This document shows positions 43,411 to 56,000 of a DNA stretch of 64,000 bases, one piece after another. This DNA comes from Acrasis kona (taxonomy: Eukaryota > Heterolobosea > Eutetramitea > Acrasida > Acrasidae). The notes beneath the pieces are model-generated. The model was not told where the DNA came from and did not search any database. It was given only the letters and a program-made list of their open reading frames with translations. Position 1 is the first letter of the stretch. Each line of letters starts with the position of its first letter. The stretch covers positions 44,426 through 108,425 of the forward strand of contig JAOPGA020001019.1 of NCBI GenBank assembly GCA_026419775.2, written 5' to 3'. The translations under genes and the position numbers were made by a program.

Positions 43411-43980
43411 TATTTGTATTTGATCGTAGAACAATAAATAACAGTACCAACCAAGCAATTTCTTAACGCATACAAGGATCTACCGGTGATGTACCATTCA
43501 GCGTAACATCTGATAATAAACTCTTTATCCTTGTGGTTTTGAACAAGGCATTGTGGATTGTCCCAGGCTCTTTTCATGAAGGATTTCAGGATTATTTCCC
43601 TCAATGTGAATTAATGGAAAAAGAAATATTTCAAAATGTGTTTTGAACTCGATTCTTTGTATTGAAAAATTAGTGGGAATCAATCCCGTGTAGTCTGAAA
43701 CGTTCTTGAGAAGTTGGAAACCACGGTCATCCTTCTAAAATTTGAGAAATGGTGAGATTTTAGATTGACAAGTTGATGAGTATGGTAATCAGATCCATTT
43801 AATCGCAACATTCAGAATAATATTACACACGCATCAAGCATAATGTTTGAATAGTATGATGTGTTTAATCATGAATCCGACTGTCTACCTGTGAGACTCT
43901 TGACAATTTCTCGAAAAGGAAAAGTGTATACAAACACAATTAGATTGGCCCTCATCAATGTCATTTAAATAGGTTAAATT
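43411..43980. other. Spacer, nothing recognised
   Basis: AT-rich sequence between the NHL remnant and the RING-RGS gene; only short frames. Confidence 0.4.
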
Positions 43981-45451
43981 ATGGACAGCATGACAACAGG
44001 GACGCAAGGAACGATTCCCATGGGAAGGAGAATGTCTTGTGTACACAATATGCCTTGCTCTCAATGCCTCAAATTTGTTCCAAGAGAGGTGCATTTGTTG
44101 TGTGGCCATTCCTTTTGTTCGTCGTGCTCATCAAGCATCTGCCCTGTATGTACAGCATCAGCCGGCCGAATAGATTTACCACATGACAAGTGGTTAGCAA
44201 GAGAGCGCGTTGAGCATAGATTCATGATATTAGTTTTTGTGGATGAGGACCCGCACATGCCCAACCCACTGCTACAGCAACTAAGTAAAGAAAAGACATA
44301 TCGCACTATTAGAGACTGTGGCGGAGATATTTTTGGTGTGGTGTCTGAGGAAATACATGATTATGGATTTATTAGAACATTTGTTGACAAAAGGGGTGGA
44401 GAATTCAGTAAAAAGTATTTATCAAATCCCATCGATGGCTGGTACGCCAACCACACCAGTTTCGCCTTTGACGCCTCCATCTGCATCGTCATTTTACTCG
44501 TTTGGATTAGGTTCGCAAGGGAACTCGCCAAGGTCAAACAACTTGCTAACAGTTGGTTCACCACCGTCTAGTCCAAATCGTACTCTTAAGCTTACTAGAG
44601 CATTAAGCATACCAAATGTGAGTGTTTCAATTCCAATACCGAGTTCTCCAGGTAGAGACATATTTTTGAACAAGTTGAGCATCAGCTGCGAGTCAAAACA
44701 ATCAGAGGTACTTTGGTTTGCGTTTAATGATTAATTAACCATTAGTTTCCAAGTATGATAGTCTTCGACAACGAAGGAAATATCACGATGAAGTGGGAAT
44801 CGCAGTACCAAAACAAACACGGGGATCCTACATCAAAATTCATAAATGAATTTGTACAATACTGTAAGAATCAAGTTAATCAATTATTTGGCTAAAATCT
44901 TAGATTTCTCTAGAGAAGATAATTTTTCTTCGGTCACCAACTACATGAGTGAACATTTGTGTTCAATATTTCCTCGCGTCTTGGAAGATCCCGACCTGCG
45001 CTCAATGTTTGACGAGCACTTGTGTAAGGAGCGCAATGAGGAGTCGTTAGATTTTATTGAAAAGGTCGACATACTTCAAAGCATTTTATCATTCGACAAT
45101 ACGGAATCTCACGAAGCCGATAATGCATACTTTGTGGACGAAGTGATGAATGTGTACCAGGACTTAATCCCAAACCTTAACATTTCAAATGAGGTCAAGC
45201 AAAAGGTAGAAAAATACTTTAGGAACGGACGACTGGATGTAGGGGCGATAAGTGAAATGATGTCGACAAAACGTCTTATTGTGTTCCAGGACGTAGCGAA
45301 TGAAGTTAAGGCATCGCTACAATATGATTCTTTTGTACGATACTACAACTCAACGTTGTTCCAAAATACAATGATGGAACACATTCCCTTTTTGTCTTAC
45401 AACAAGACCTACTCGACCTCCTCCTTGGTGCGAAGATCCTTGAGCATTTAA
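43981..45451 (+). CDS. RING finger plus RGS domain fusion protein
   Basis: Four exons (43981-44335, 44376-44707, 44746-44863, 44904-45451), introns 40, 38 and 40 nt, product 450 aa with all phases agreeing. An N-terminal RING-HC has Cys/His ligands C26-x2-C29, C41-x-H43-x2-C46-x2-C49, C54-x2-C57. Residues about 140-230 are Ser/Pro/Thr-rich. The RGS domain spans residues about 285-420 (SLDFIEKVDILQSIL, then NAYFVDEVMNVYQDLI, RLIVFQDVANEVKASL, FVRYYNSTLF). It would couple ubiquitin ligation with G-alpha GAP activity. The donor of intron 1 (GTGTGG) is non-consensus, so a frameshift is the alternative there. The other splices are clean. Confidence 0.65.
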
Positions 45452-45576
45452 GATTTCAAGATGTATAAAGAGTGTAACAGTAGGGTTGTTAAATGTGATT
45501 GTGACGTCGGCCAGCACCGACAAACATGATAATAAATCGAAACATAACAGTCTAATAATTTTGTATTTATTCATCA

Positions 45577-46344
45577 TTACATTGCACCAAGGTTATACCT
45601 CAGAACATCAGAACTTACATCTCTAAACAACTGTACGGAAAACCCTCTCCACAAAACCTTTACACCCTTCTTTTTGACGAGTTTATTCGCATACATAAAA
45701 GTGTCGTCAATTTGTATTGTGTCTGTGATTTGTATTCTATTTTTGATGACCACCAATGGATACGTTACGAAGCATTTGATGGCACTTTTGATGGCTACAT
45801 TCATGTTTTCTGAAGTTGTTGGGTGTTGTAGGATCGTATCCACAAAGTAGCGGAGAACATTTTCTAGCATGCGGCAACCGGCATCTCTGCTTACGAAACG
45901 TAAATAATTGGCAATAACGGGTTCGGGTATCTTCTGCTTAAGGTAATCCAAAGTACTAGTGTAGACCGAGTCTGTGGAAGCCCATGCGTTTGAAACTTTT
46001 AATCGCTCTTGTACCACAAGCCTAGAGCGAGCAACTTCAAATGGATGTAGGATGGAAAGGTCACCAAAAAAAGTATTCTTCAGGAACTTGTTCACCAGAA
46101 GTAAATCCATGCCCCTGAAGAAATAAAATACACCCTCACTTTGTACATGATTGTGAATCTTTCTTAGTGTGGGATTTTTAGTTTGAATGTTGTTGTGTCC
46201 GTCGATCATGTTTGTGACTCTTTCGAAGAAACTAGATCCTTTTTTATTAGTTGTTTGCTTGATTATAATATAAACATCTACCGGAGCATATAATAGCGTT
46301 TCAAACACATTATAAATTGCAACGTATACCCATGACTTCACCAT
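45577..46344 (-). CDS. Divergent mitochondrial carrier-like protein
   Basis: 255 aa from the ATG at 46344. Three carrier-like repeats can be discerned: a degenerate first signature APVDVYIIIKQ, an intact second HPFEVARSRL and a degenerate third YPLVVIKNRIQ, the last lacking the acidic residue. R-G-M-D and LWRGF follow signatures one and three as usual. The protein is short for SLC25 (about 300). Loss of salt-bridge residues in two signatures is seen in non-transporting relatives such as the MTCH/Ugo1-like group, so it may be a structural outer-membrane protein. An upstream short exon cannot be excluded. Confidence 0.6.
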   Translation of the reverse strand: MVKSWVYVAIYNVFETLLYAPVDVYIIIKQTTNKKGSSFFERVTNMIDGHNNIQTKNPTLRKIHNHVQSEGVFYFFRGMDLLLVNKFLKNTFFGDLSILHPFEVARSRLVVQERLKVSNAWASTDSVYTSTLDYLKQKIPEPVIANYLRFVSRDAGCRMLENVLRYFVDTILQHPTTSENMNVAIKSAIKCFVTYPLVVIKNRIQITDTIQIDDTFMYANKLVKKKGVKVLWRGFSVQLFRDVSSDVLRYNLGAM

Positions 46345-46400
46345 CCACAAGTTTACTTGATCCCATTACAAAATACACAAAACATGAATAATTATGGATT

Positions 46401-47606
46401 TCATCGACGTAATTTATGACAGAAAAAAGCATTTCCCGCCATAGCACCTACTTGGTGAGGATTCCGGTAACAACTATTGTTCGGTTGGTCTTTACTTCTC
46501 TTGTGATTGATCCATGACACCCAAAATGCAAATTCAAACAGAGCAAACAACTTGTCAACTTCATAAGTAAAATGCATCGGCAAATATTTTAGAACCATAT
46601 CGGAATACTCGTCCAATTCTAAATGCGTTCGAAATGTAACCGTGTCTGGCGGAAAACTCAACGATGCCATCACTTTAGCATCTGGTCTATACTTGGCATA
46701 CAATCCATCTTCAAAGTACAGCTCATCAAAATAACTTTTTACTGTTGGGCTATCCCAAAGTTTTACATTCATCAAATCACATAAATCTTCAACAAGCATT
46801 TGAGAAGTTAGTTTCATACCCCTATATGTTCGCTTAAAATCAAGCTTTTGCCTCAACATGTATTGAAGGTTTGATGTTGAATGGGATTCACTACCGTCAT
46901 TGCTACCAGTAGTAATAACCTCAATAAAAGAATCATGAGAGCCAACAGTATTTGATGTATATTCAATGTCCTCTGGGGCCAGATATTCTCTGTTCCACTT
47001 TGTAACAACATGTGCTATACAATCTATTGCTCTGCTTAACGGTGGACCTTTGTAACTTATCAAGGATCCACACTTTGCACCATTTATTATTATTTCACCT
47101 TTAAATACAACAATTTTAGGAACAATCAATCCTACTTCATTCCATTGAATCAAATAGGGACCAACGATGATGGATGACATTAGTTTACCAGAGCCAGTTG
47201 ATTTTACGCGCATTTCCGTGACAGGCGTAAATAACGCACATAGCGGTTGATGTATAATGTCTGGCTCCTCGAATAGTGGCACCCTAATTTTTACAAAAGG
47301 ATCATCTTTTGGAATGTAGAGGTATTGATTAACAACTGATTTGTTGGATTCTAAACACCTTTTGATTAGGGCGGTGTGCTCGTCGGTTCCATACTGAATA
47401 TCATTAAGAACGTCCTCTCCTATAGCATTTACAGAGCTTATGTGTGGGGATAAGTATGAATTCTTCATGCATTCTGGGTCGGTGAAATTCTTTGCATATT
47501 TTAGTTTGGTTTGACTACTTTGATTGTTCCATTCTCTGAAACATCCCAATTTTGAATCAAGGATGGAGATTATTTTTTTCGAAGATTGTTCAATAGGATC
47601 ATCCAT
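46401..47606 (-). CDS. Hypothetical protein, 401 aa
   Basis: Single-exon gene, ATG at 47606. The central region has a beta-strand-rich block (IIVGPYLIQWNEVGLIVPKI, then FKGEIIINGAKCGSLISYKG) and the sequence W-N-R-E-Y within a helical stretch. There is no signal peptide and no clear membrane helix. The C-terminal region (LFALFEFAFWVSWINHKR) is aromatic-rich. G-P-Y-L-I-Q-W-N-E-V is suggestive of an LRAT/NlpC-like strand, but the catalytic His-Cys arrangement cannot be found, so I do not assign it. Confidence 0.55.
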   Translation of the reverse strand: MDDPIEQSSKKIISILDSKLGCFREWNNQSSQTKLKYAKNFTDPECMKNSYLSPHISSVNAIGEDVLNDIQYGTDEHTALIKRCLESNKSVVNQYLYIPKDDPFVKIRVPLFEEPDIIHQPLCALFTPVTEMRVKSTGSGKLMSSIIVGPYLIQWNEVGLIVPKIVVFKGEIIINGAKCGSLISYKGPPLSRAIDCIAHVVTKWNREYLAPEDIEYTSNTVGSHDSFIEVITTGSNDGSESHSTSNLQYMLRQKLDFKRTYRGMKLTSQMLVEDLCDLMNVKLWDSPTVKSYFDELYFEDGLYAKYRPDAKVMASLSFPPDTVTFRTHLELDEYSDMVLKYLPMHFTYEVDKLFALFEFAFWVSWINHKRSKDQPNNSCYRNPHQVGAMAGNAFFCHKLRR

Positions 47607-47845
47607 GGGCCCTGAGAAGATTTCTCTTCTACTCTGGCGTACAGTTTGAACAATAAAATCAATGTCTGTATTTATTATTTATGAGAAGTCAAATGTTCAT
47701 ACTTTGGTTAGTGAATGAGTTAATCAGTTTCTCAGGTAGATCCCGACAACTAATCGAGTTTCCCATCTTGTAATTATTGTGGATAATAAATTAGAAGGTT
47801 TGTATTCCCTGACAGTTTGAGATGAGAATAAATTAAAGATAACCG

Positions 47846-48216
47846 TTACAACACACAGCACATGATGGGCTTGGTAACTTTTTGAGGTAATTCTGGCGAA
47901 GGTCTAGTCTCTGAACTTAATAAAAACCTTTTTAATAATACATTTAAACTCAATTTGAATTGTTCCACGCAAAAGACAATGGATTGGGTAGTGAAATCCT
48001 TATTGTCTCCTTTCTCATCTTTCTGGGTTTTAAAATTGAACACAATTTCTTCTTGTTTGTTTTGTCAATTGGCACATCAACATTCAGCCTTCTATCCATG
48101 TCGTGAACTACTGGGGCGTTTTTATCACTAGTGTGCTTGCTCTTGAAGATAATCTTTTTTATATTGTCAAATATGGTAGACACCCAATGTATGTTCTTCT
48201 TTTGTTCTATGTGCAT
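47846..48216 (-). CDS. Possible small protein ending in a CaaX-like CCVL
   Basis: An ATG-started frame at 48216 (MHIEQKKNIHWVSTIF...) continues to 47950. A second frame with an apparent continuation (FLLSSETRPSPELPQK, then TKPIMCCVL and stop at 47846) would join it if an intron with donor GTGGAA at about 47969 and acceptor AAAAAG is used. This splice is weak: it lacks a pyrimidine tract. If right, the product would be a basic protein of about 110 residues ending with a prenylation-type CaaX box. The gene next to it, ste24, encodes a CaaX protease, but the adjacency is probably chance. Confidence 0.25.
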
Positions 48217-48367
48217 ATACAAGCTATTCACGTTTCGTTAAAGTTTGAGCTGTACCTAATGTGGGGTGAATGAAGCCATAATTGATGTTATAAAATTATA
48301 ATAACTGCATCTAATTCGCCCACCAACTAACTTTGTGGTCAATTTTCTTTTGTTACAAAAAACTTCA

Positions 48368-49992
48368 ATGTTGGACCTCTCACCCGATGGTATTCGACTA
48401 ATATGCACCACTCTTATAATATCAAACGTAACTTTCCTTTATAATTCATATTTTACGTTCAGTATGTATTTGAAACATATTTGGACTTGAGACAATACCT
48501 CCGTTTAAAAGATCAGAGGCAGACAGGAATAAGTCCTGTTGTTAAGAAGTATCTTGAGCAACACCGCAGAAAAAAGCCCGAAGATTCTGACGAATTGAAA
48601 GATGAAAACACTACAGAAGAAAATAAAGAAAAGACAACCACCGATGACAACGAAACCCACAAGAAGACCCTTTCGTACAACATTGCTTCCAAGTAAGATT
48701 CTTCAATATAATAAACTAATCGCTGTTAGGAAGTTGGGATTCATCACAGGAGCTATTGATGTAGTGCAGGAGCTACTAATCTTTAGATTTAACTTTTTGT
48801 ACTTGATGTGGGAGTTTTCTTCAAATGTCATTCTCTCTCAGTGGCTTGGTGTCAGCAATGCTAAAGATTATGAGGTAAATTTTTACATTTTATTTAATTA
48901 ACTTTGACTTTAGATTACCATCTCCATTTTAGTGACCATTCTTGGCTACTTGTTTGGTTTGTTATTTAGTGTACCAACTTCCTTGTACAGAACATTTGTT
49001 CTTGAGGAGGAGTTTGGTTTCAACAAGAGCACATTAAAGGTATGTCAAGTACTGCCTCGCTAATGTTTTTAATTTAAAGTTATGGGTCACCGATCTCATC
49101 AAAAGTACAATGTTGGGCGCAGTTATTGGACTCCCCATACTATCGCTCATGATTTACATCATCAAGAACTATGCTGGACCACATATGCACATTTATGTTT
49201 GGGCGTCCTTGTTCTTCTTGTCCATATTCATGATTGCCATATATCCTGATTACATTGCAACATTGTTTAACAAGTTCAATCCATTACCTGATGGAGAGCT
49301 CAAAGACAAAATAGAGGACTTAGCAAGAAAAGTTGAGTTCCCATTGAAAGGAATCTATGTTATGGACGGTTCCACTCGTTCAGCACACTCTAATGCGTAT
49401 GTACTCACTGCCAGTCAACTCTAATCATTGCATAGATACTTTACAGGATTTTTCGGGTTGAAGAGAATAGTTTTATTCGACACCATTGAAAAGCAAATGA
49501 CCACGGATGAGATCGTAGCCATCTTGGCACATGAAATAGGTCATTGGAGATACAATCACATTACAAAGTCATTGGTTATTGAACAAATTTATTCCTTCCT
49601 CATGTGGTACATGGTAAACACTTTTATCCATTCTCCAGTAGTGTATCAAGCATACGGATTTAAAAACCAAAGACCCGCCCTTGTTGGAATCACTGCCATT
49701 ATGACATTATATTCGTACGTCCTTTCATTTCATGTATTCTGACACAATTAGACCCGTCAACCAATTAATTAGTTTTTCGAGAAATTGGTTGTCCCGTAAA
49801 CATGAATACGAAGCTGACTTTTATGCAAGTTCAACTCTCAACAAGAAGGATCTAGCACCTGCCTTGGTCGCAATTCACAGAGAGAACTTGAGCGATATGG
49901 ACCCTGATCCATTATACAGTACTTTAAAGTATAGCCATCCAACTTTGTTGGAGAGACTTCGTGCAATTGAGACTGCAACCAAATCACAATAA
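48368..49992 (+). CDS. CAAX prenyl protease Ste24 (ZMPSTE24 type)
   Basis: Seven exons (48368-48427, 48463-48692, 48730-48874, 48914-49039, 49080-49396, 49436-49714, 49752-49992), introns 35-40 nt, product 465 aa (family about 450). The spliced protein has the N-terminal FETYLDLRQ motif, LEEEFGFNKST, SNAYFTGFFGLKRIVLFD, the zinc motif HEIGHW, the downstream glutamate in RKHEYEAD and the C-terminal SHPTLLERL. Multiple membrane spans are evident. Ste24 removes the AAX residues after prenylation and cleaves the N-terminus of some substrates in the ER or nuclear membrane. A charged insert of about 30 residues (ENTTEENKEKTTTDD) extends the first cytosolic loop. Confidence 0.92.
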
Positions 49993-50007
49993 AAGTTAAA
50001 TAATAAT

Positions 50008-53000
50008 TTAATTTCCTTGTTCCTTTTTAATCTTATTCACAAGCTCCTCTCTCCCCTTCTCTGCCAATCTCTTAAAATTAGCAAGTCCAGATAACACCTT
50101 TTGACCAATTTCCTCCCCAACATTTGACTCTTTTCTACCTCTTTGTGCAACCAGTGGAACAGGAGGCAGCTCTCTCTTTGGACTCGCTTCAGGAATCATG
50201 GTAGGAAGAGGACGGATGCGAGTAGAATTTGATCTAGCCAATTGTGGTGTAGGTGGTAATGCATGTTGAGGTGGAGGAGGTATCACTTGTTGTTCCAACA
50301 TCAAGTCATCAACAGCAGTCAAATCGCCACCACTCGTCACAGTCGTCTCGTCATGACTGGACGTGTTATCGCCATCAACAACAACAACAGAATGAGATTT
50401 AGACAAATCATTTTCGACAGCGTTAAGAACACTGTTGGGAACGTATTGTTTATATCTTTCGCATTCTTCTTCCTTATCGACCAACCTATCGCTCAACTCC
50501 TTGATAATACTCTGCAACTGCTCCTGTAAAACCTTATTCTCCTCTTCATGATCCGTCACCACATGACTCACCAATCCTTCGTTCATGCTATCTCTTCTGC
50601 TGATTCCAAAAAATGATTTTGGTTTATTAGCATCAGCAGCAGCATTCGAATTTCCCATCATTCTATTCTTGTACATGTTTACTTCTGCTTCCAATTTCTT
50701 CTTTTCTCTACCAGCAGCATTCAAATCCAAACTAATTCTTCCAATGTGTTCCTTCAAATTATCCGATAGAATCTTACTCTCCTCGTGAACTCTCACCACC
50801 GTTTCGTTGCTCTTCTTTAACTGTTCTTGTAAGCTCTGGATCAATTTATCCTTCGAATCCAATCGATCCGCATCTGATTGATTTTTGATTTTCAAATCTT
50901 TTAATTCCTGAGCGCGCTCCGCTTCAAGTCTCAAACGATCTTGCGTGCCGGCCATTCTCTCCTTTTCTTGTTTCGTGATCAATTCGACATACTTTATTAG
51001 TTCGTTACAATATTTCTGTAATAGCGATTGTTCCGATCTTGCTTGTAACATGCACGATTTGATCAATCTGAATTGCGTATCGACCGATCTCACTTCGATC
51101 AATGTCGACTCTTGATCGAAATTAGTTTGAGTGGAAACTTCGATCGGACCCGTTACGATTTGATTTTCGACGGGCGCGCCTGATGATTCCGATTCGTCGG
51201 TGATGGTGGAATCCATCTTTGAATCTAGATCCATTCGTAAATCTTGATCGTCGCCGCTCTTGTCGATCAACGAAGGAGATGATGCGGAGGGATGATTCTT
51301 TTCGTGATTTGCAATTTTCAATTGATGGATGGATTCCAAAATCAATCGATGCCAATCTTCGAAATGCTTTTTGGTCTCTGCACAAAGGAACACCTTCAAT
51401 ACGCCATCCATCAAGCAAATCACCGGTTTCAACGCATCGTCCAACACCGGCGCATACGTTTTATAAACGACGCATTCGTGAGTCAACACCAAATCGAACA
51501 ATCTCATCTTTTCTGAATTATAAATCTCGTCCTTTCTTAATTTATTGGAATAACCAACCACTGCATTACCGACGTGTGCACAGTATACTCTCCTCCATCC
51601 ATCGTGAGTGAGAGTCGCGACGTGACAATAACCATCCATCAAGATGAATTGATCGGTGCGCGTGTTGATGGATTGAGGTGATTTCAAACCAATGGGAGAT
51701 GATGTTTTGTTGGGCGATTTTGCGTTCATGTTCTCCATGGTCTCCGCCAATATTTCCGTCAATCTCATTTTATCTCGAATGGCGCTCTTCATGGCCTCGT
51801 CCTTCTCCTTCATGTCCTCCTGCATCTTGTTGAGAATGTTGGTGACTGATTCGTGACACATTAACGCTCTCGTCGCTGCTCTCTGGCTGTCTATCAAGCT
51901 GTCGTGTAGTTTATCAAAGTGAGCGGTCATTTGTCTGGTGTGAGGTTTCTTGAAGAATTTCAATAATTGTAAATGTGATTTTAATTGTTCGATTTGACCT
52001 CTGATGATGTAATTGATGCAATTGTAAACCAATGGCGACGTGTGTAATTTCCAATCTCGATCGGAATCATTTCCGAATCGTAACGAGAATCCCTTCTCGT
52101 AGTCGATCGGCTTGTTGTAATCCGATTCCACTCCGATTTGAATGGTGATCGGATCGCTCATGGCCACGGAATGTTGATCGTGTGCTTGTGTGTAGGGCTG
52201 TATTTGTTTGAATGCAACGTTCATTTCGAAATCATGATCCATCGTGTCGAAATGTAATTCGCTCAGATCGTCCATGTCGATCAATGCACGTCTGGCCAAA
52301 TTCAATCTCTTCGTGCCGTCGTCATTGGCCAGCAACGTGCTTCTTGGTTGTACGGGGTGGTGAGTGGAATTCAATTCGTCGAGTCGAATTCCAAATGCAT
52401 CCGTGGTGGTGCCTACTGATTCTTGAACGACCGATATTTCCAAATGACTGATTCGAACGTTCCATAGCAACGGATAAACCTTCTTTTCTGCCGTGGATCG
52501 TAATGGATTCTTTTCTTGACTCATTAATTTTTCAATGTGTCTGCGCAATTTATTCTTTTTGCGAATCTTACCGGGCGTGAATGGAGAAGAGATTGAATCT
52601 AATTCAGATGATTGCGAAAAATCTAACGGAGAGACGATCGATGAATCGGATGGAGTGTGAATGTTGTTGGATTGGATCGAATCGGAAACGAATGGATGAT
52701 CTAATTCGGGACTCGTGATGGACGATTCATCGTTCGTGGTTGTCGACGTCATTTCTTGTTGTTGGATGGTATCTGGAGTGTTTGGATCGAATGGATCGGG
52801 TGATTCCATTTGTAAATCGGATGAGATTTGATCGGGTGATGGCGATGGAATTTGTTGTAGAGTAGAAGTGGTGGTGGTGGTGGTTGTGATGGGCGTTAAT
52901 ATGACGTTATGATTGGTCGTGGGTTCATCATTTGATGTAATTGTAGATTCAACATTTTCATCATTTTGAATTACATTTGGAGTAGTGATTGGAGTAGATT

Positions 53001-56000
53001 GAATCGATGGCGATGGCGATGGTATTTTATCCAAATCCAATAACATTGGACTCGATGCAACCAATACGGGCACAATCTCCGTCAAAGTAGCGGTCGATGG
53101 AGTCGATTGTTTGCTCATCGATGATAATTGAGGAGTGATGGGCGTTCTCAAATACATTTTCTTTTTCTTCAATTTGATTTGTAACGAATCATGATTCGAT
53201 TTGATCGATTCCTTTTCTTGTTGGTTACCATCGATCATCACTTCGGTGTTATTTACAATATACTTTGTCTTGATGTACTTGATCGTCTTTTTCGCCGTTC
53301 TTTTTACAATTTCCAACGGACTCAATTCGAAAACATTTTCTCTCGATTCCATAAATTTGATCACGTTGAAAATACTGTTCACGTTCAAACCCACGTGCGC
53401 ACCATCTGATTTGAAATGTAGAATGGGATTGGATGGGTACTTGATGTTGACCACGTGTGGTTGGACGTGATTTTTATTCAACAACAAATGAAGCGGTTGT
53501 TCGTATCGAAACGTAAACATTGATTCCAAATCATTCGAATGTAATTCTCCATCGAAAATGTGACAGCTCAGGTGACTCATGCTACGATGTGCCAATAAGA
53601 TGGTGGCCGCATCTACTTTTGATTCGTCCTTTGGCGGCGGACAAATCACGTTCATGGATTTGATTCTGCTCTTGATCACCAACGATCTGCGAAGTTGATT
53701 CGTTTCCATGACGATTTGAGCCGACGAGATGGTGGCGGTTCCCAATTCTACTTGTGCATCGTCCAAATGTAATTGTTCGAACATGCTGGTCATGCTCTTT
53801 GCGCTACTGCTGCATATGGTACATTTGATTCGATCCAATTGTACGTTGACGAATAGAGGCGGCACGTTCTTTTCTGATTCTGATTCGTTCGTCGAATCCA
53901 ATTCGGTAATGATTTTGCGATTGGTCATGATTTCTAAATTTTGTTCGCTGAATAATTTCGTCTTTTTGATTAACTTGGTGGAGATTTCTGGTGGATCGTC
54001 CAGATAAGTTTTGAATAGTTCCAACACCAATATACACTGATTCTGATTCACGTAGAAATTTAATTCTTCCACATTGGTCAAGATTGCAAATTTGGGAGCG
54101 CGTAACTCTCTCGATTGCAAATCATTATCCAATCCCAAATATACGGTCAACGATAATGGTTTCATGATTTTTTGAGCGGGCGATGTGTAGCTGGGCAATA
54201 ATTCCAAAACAATGTGAGATGTTTTGATTTGGAATTTCATGGGCATGGATTCCCACATGCCTTGACTGTCGAAATCCAAATCCTTCAACGTTGGAAATTC
54301 GGTTTCGCTGTATAAATTGGGCGAGTAGGTCCATTGGGGTCTCGCAATGCTAGAATCACTGGTTGCAATTAATTCCTTGATTCCAAATCTTAACATTTCG
54401 CTGATTCCGTCGAAATCGCTCACGTTGGAATTACTGGGTAAATAAATCATGAAATCTCTAATTTCGATCAGGAACGACAAATTGGCAATTTCTAATCCTT
54501 CGTCGATGCCGGTCACTTCCTCCACTCCGAGCATCGTTTTGGTCCTGTTGACGATGGTTTCCCAACTAGGTAATTCGAATCGATTCTCTACGGGCGGCAT
54601 GATGCTCAAATCTGGAAAGCTCGATAAAATGTATTCGGCGAATGTGATCAATTTCTTGACGTGCATCATGATTTGAATGGGATTCACTCTACATTCAATC
54701 ACAAAATCACGCGTAGCTGGCGCCAATACAAATTTGAAACGAATCATTTCCTTGCCCACCTCGAAGAATTTTCTTTTAAATGTCAATTGATAAGGATCCG
54801 CTACGAACGTGTCCAATGTGGTCGGTGCTTGTGTCGGAGGTAATCCTTCGATTTGATGTGGCGGGACGAATTCGGGCCATATCGCCAGGTCGACCGTGTA
54901 ATTGAAAATGTCGCCATCTGATCTCAAGAATTCATTGTAGAGGTAATGTTTGAATTGGGGTCCCAAAATGTTTGATAATTGAAATTCTTGTTCGGTGGTG
55001 GGTTCGGTGACTTGATCTGACGTTTCGCGTAATTGTAAGAAGGGAATGGATAATTCAACGTGTTTGTCCGTGTTGTTGTTCTCTGGAGAAATGATGCCGA
55101 GATGTGTTCCCAATATTTCCAACAAGTACGTATAAGGTCCGTTCCTTAACATGAATTTGGCGTCGTTGACGATGATGTTGATGTTGACCCTTGCGTTGAG
55201 ATCCATGGCTGGCATGGTTCCCATCTCTCCCACTTCCGACGACAAGTCGGAATCAGAATAATCCTCTTCGGAGTCCTCGTCGTTTACATTGGTCTCTAAA
55301 AACATTAGTTAGAAAAAATATAAATTAATTACGTTTTGTGATGAAACGTGATATGGCGCTGCTTTGTATTTTTGAAACGTTTGCGTTCGTCGTGGTAGTT
55401 GTCTTGTCGCTGGCGCTTGCAGAAATGTTATTATTGGTCGTTCCGCTCTCTTTCATTCTTTTTTTACACCACTCCAAATGAGGTACGTTCAAATCTCTTC
55501 TTTGAGTTGCTGCGAATAATCCAGTTATCGTTCTGATCAAATGAGACAGGTCTGATTGATTTAGAGATAACTTGACCTACGAATGATTAGAAAAAAATGA
55601 AAAGAGAGCAATTACTTGATTGATGACCACATCAACGTTAAAGTTTAGCAAGACGTTTCCAAATGCTCTTTTTGTCTGGGTCATTAGAATGCTTGCATTG
55701 ACGTTATCGAGAATGGTGACTGTTTGCAAAGATGCTGAGGGATGAGTCAACCGGACGCTCATGCTTCCCATGCTTCCCTTCTTGAAAACTCTAAGTAGAT
55801 TAATTAAGAATGGAACAAGGACGCGTACTTGATGATGGGTTTAGTACGTTCGTATTTTGGAACAGAGTATTTGAGATCAACAACCTTCCAATTTTGATCC
55901 GTGGTCTCAATGACAAGATCACTGATTCTTATAACAAGTGCATGAGGAGTCCATTCTCCTGATGAGGTGCTTGGATGGTTACCAAGCGTGCGTACTATAA

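Noticed and set aside
46401-47606. LRAT/NlpC-like hydrolase assignment
   Set aside because: Only one strand pattern fits; catalytic His and Cys could not be placed.
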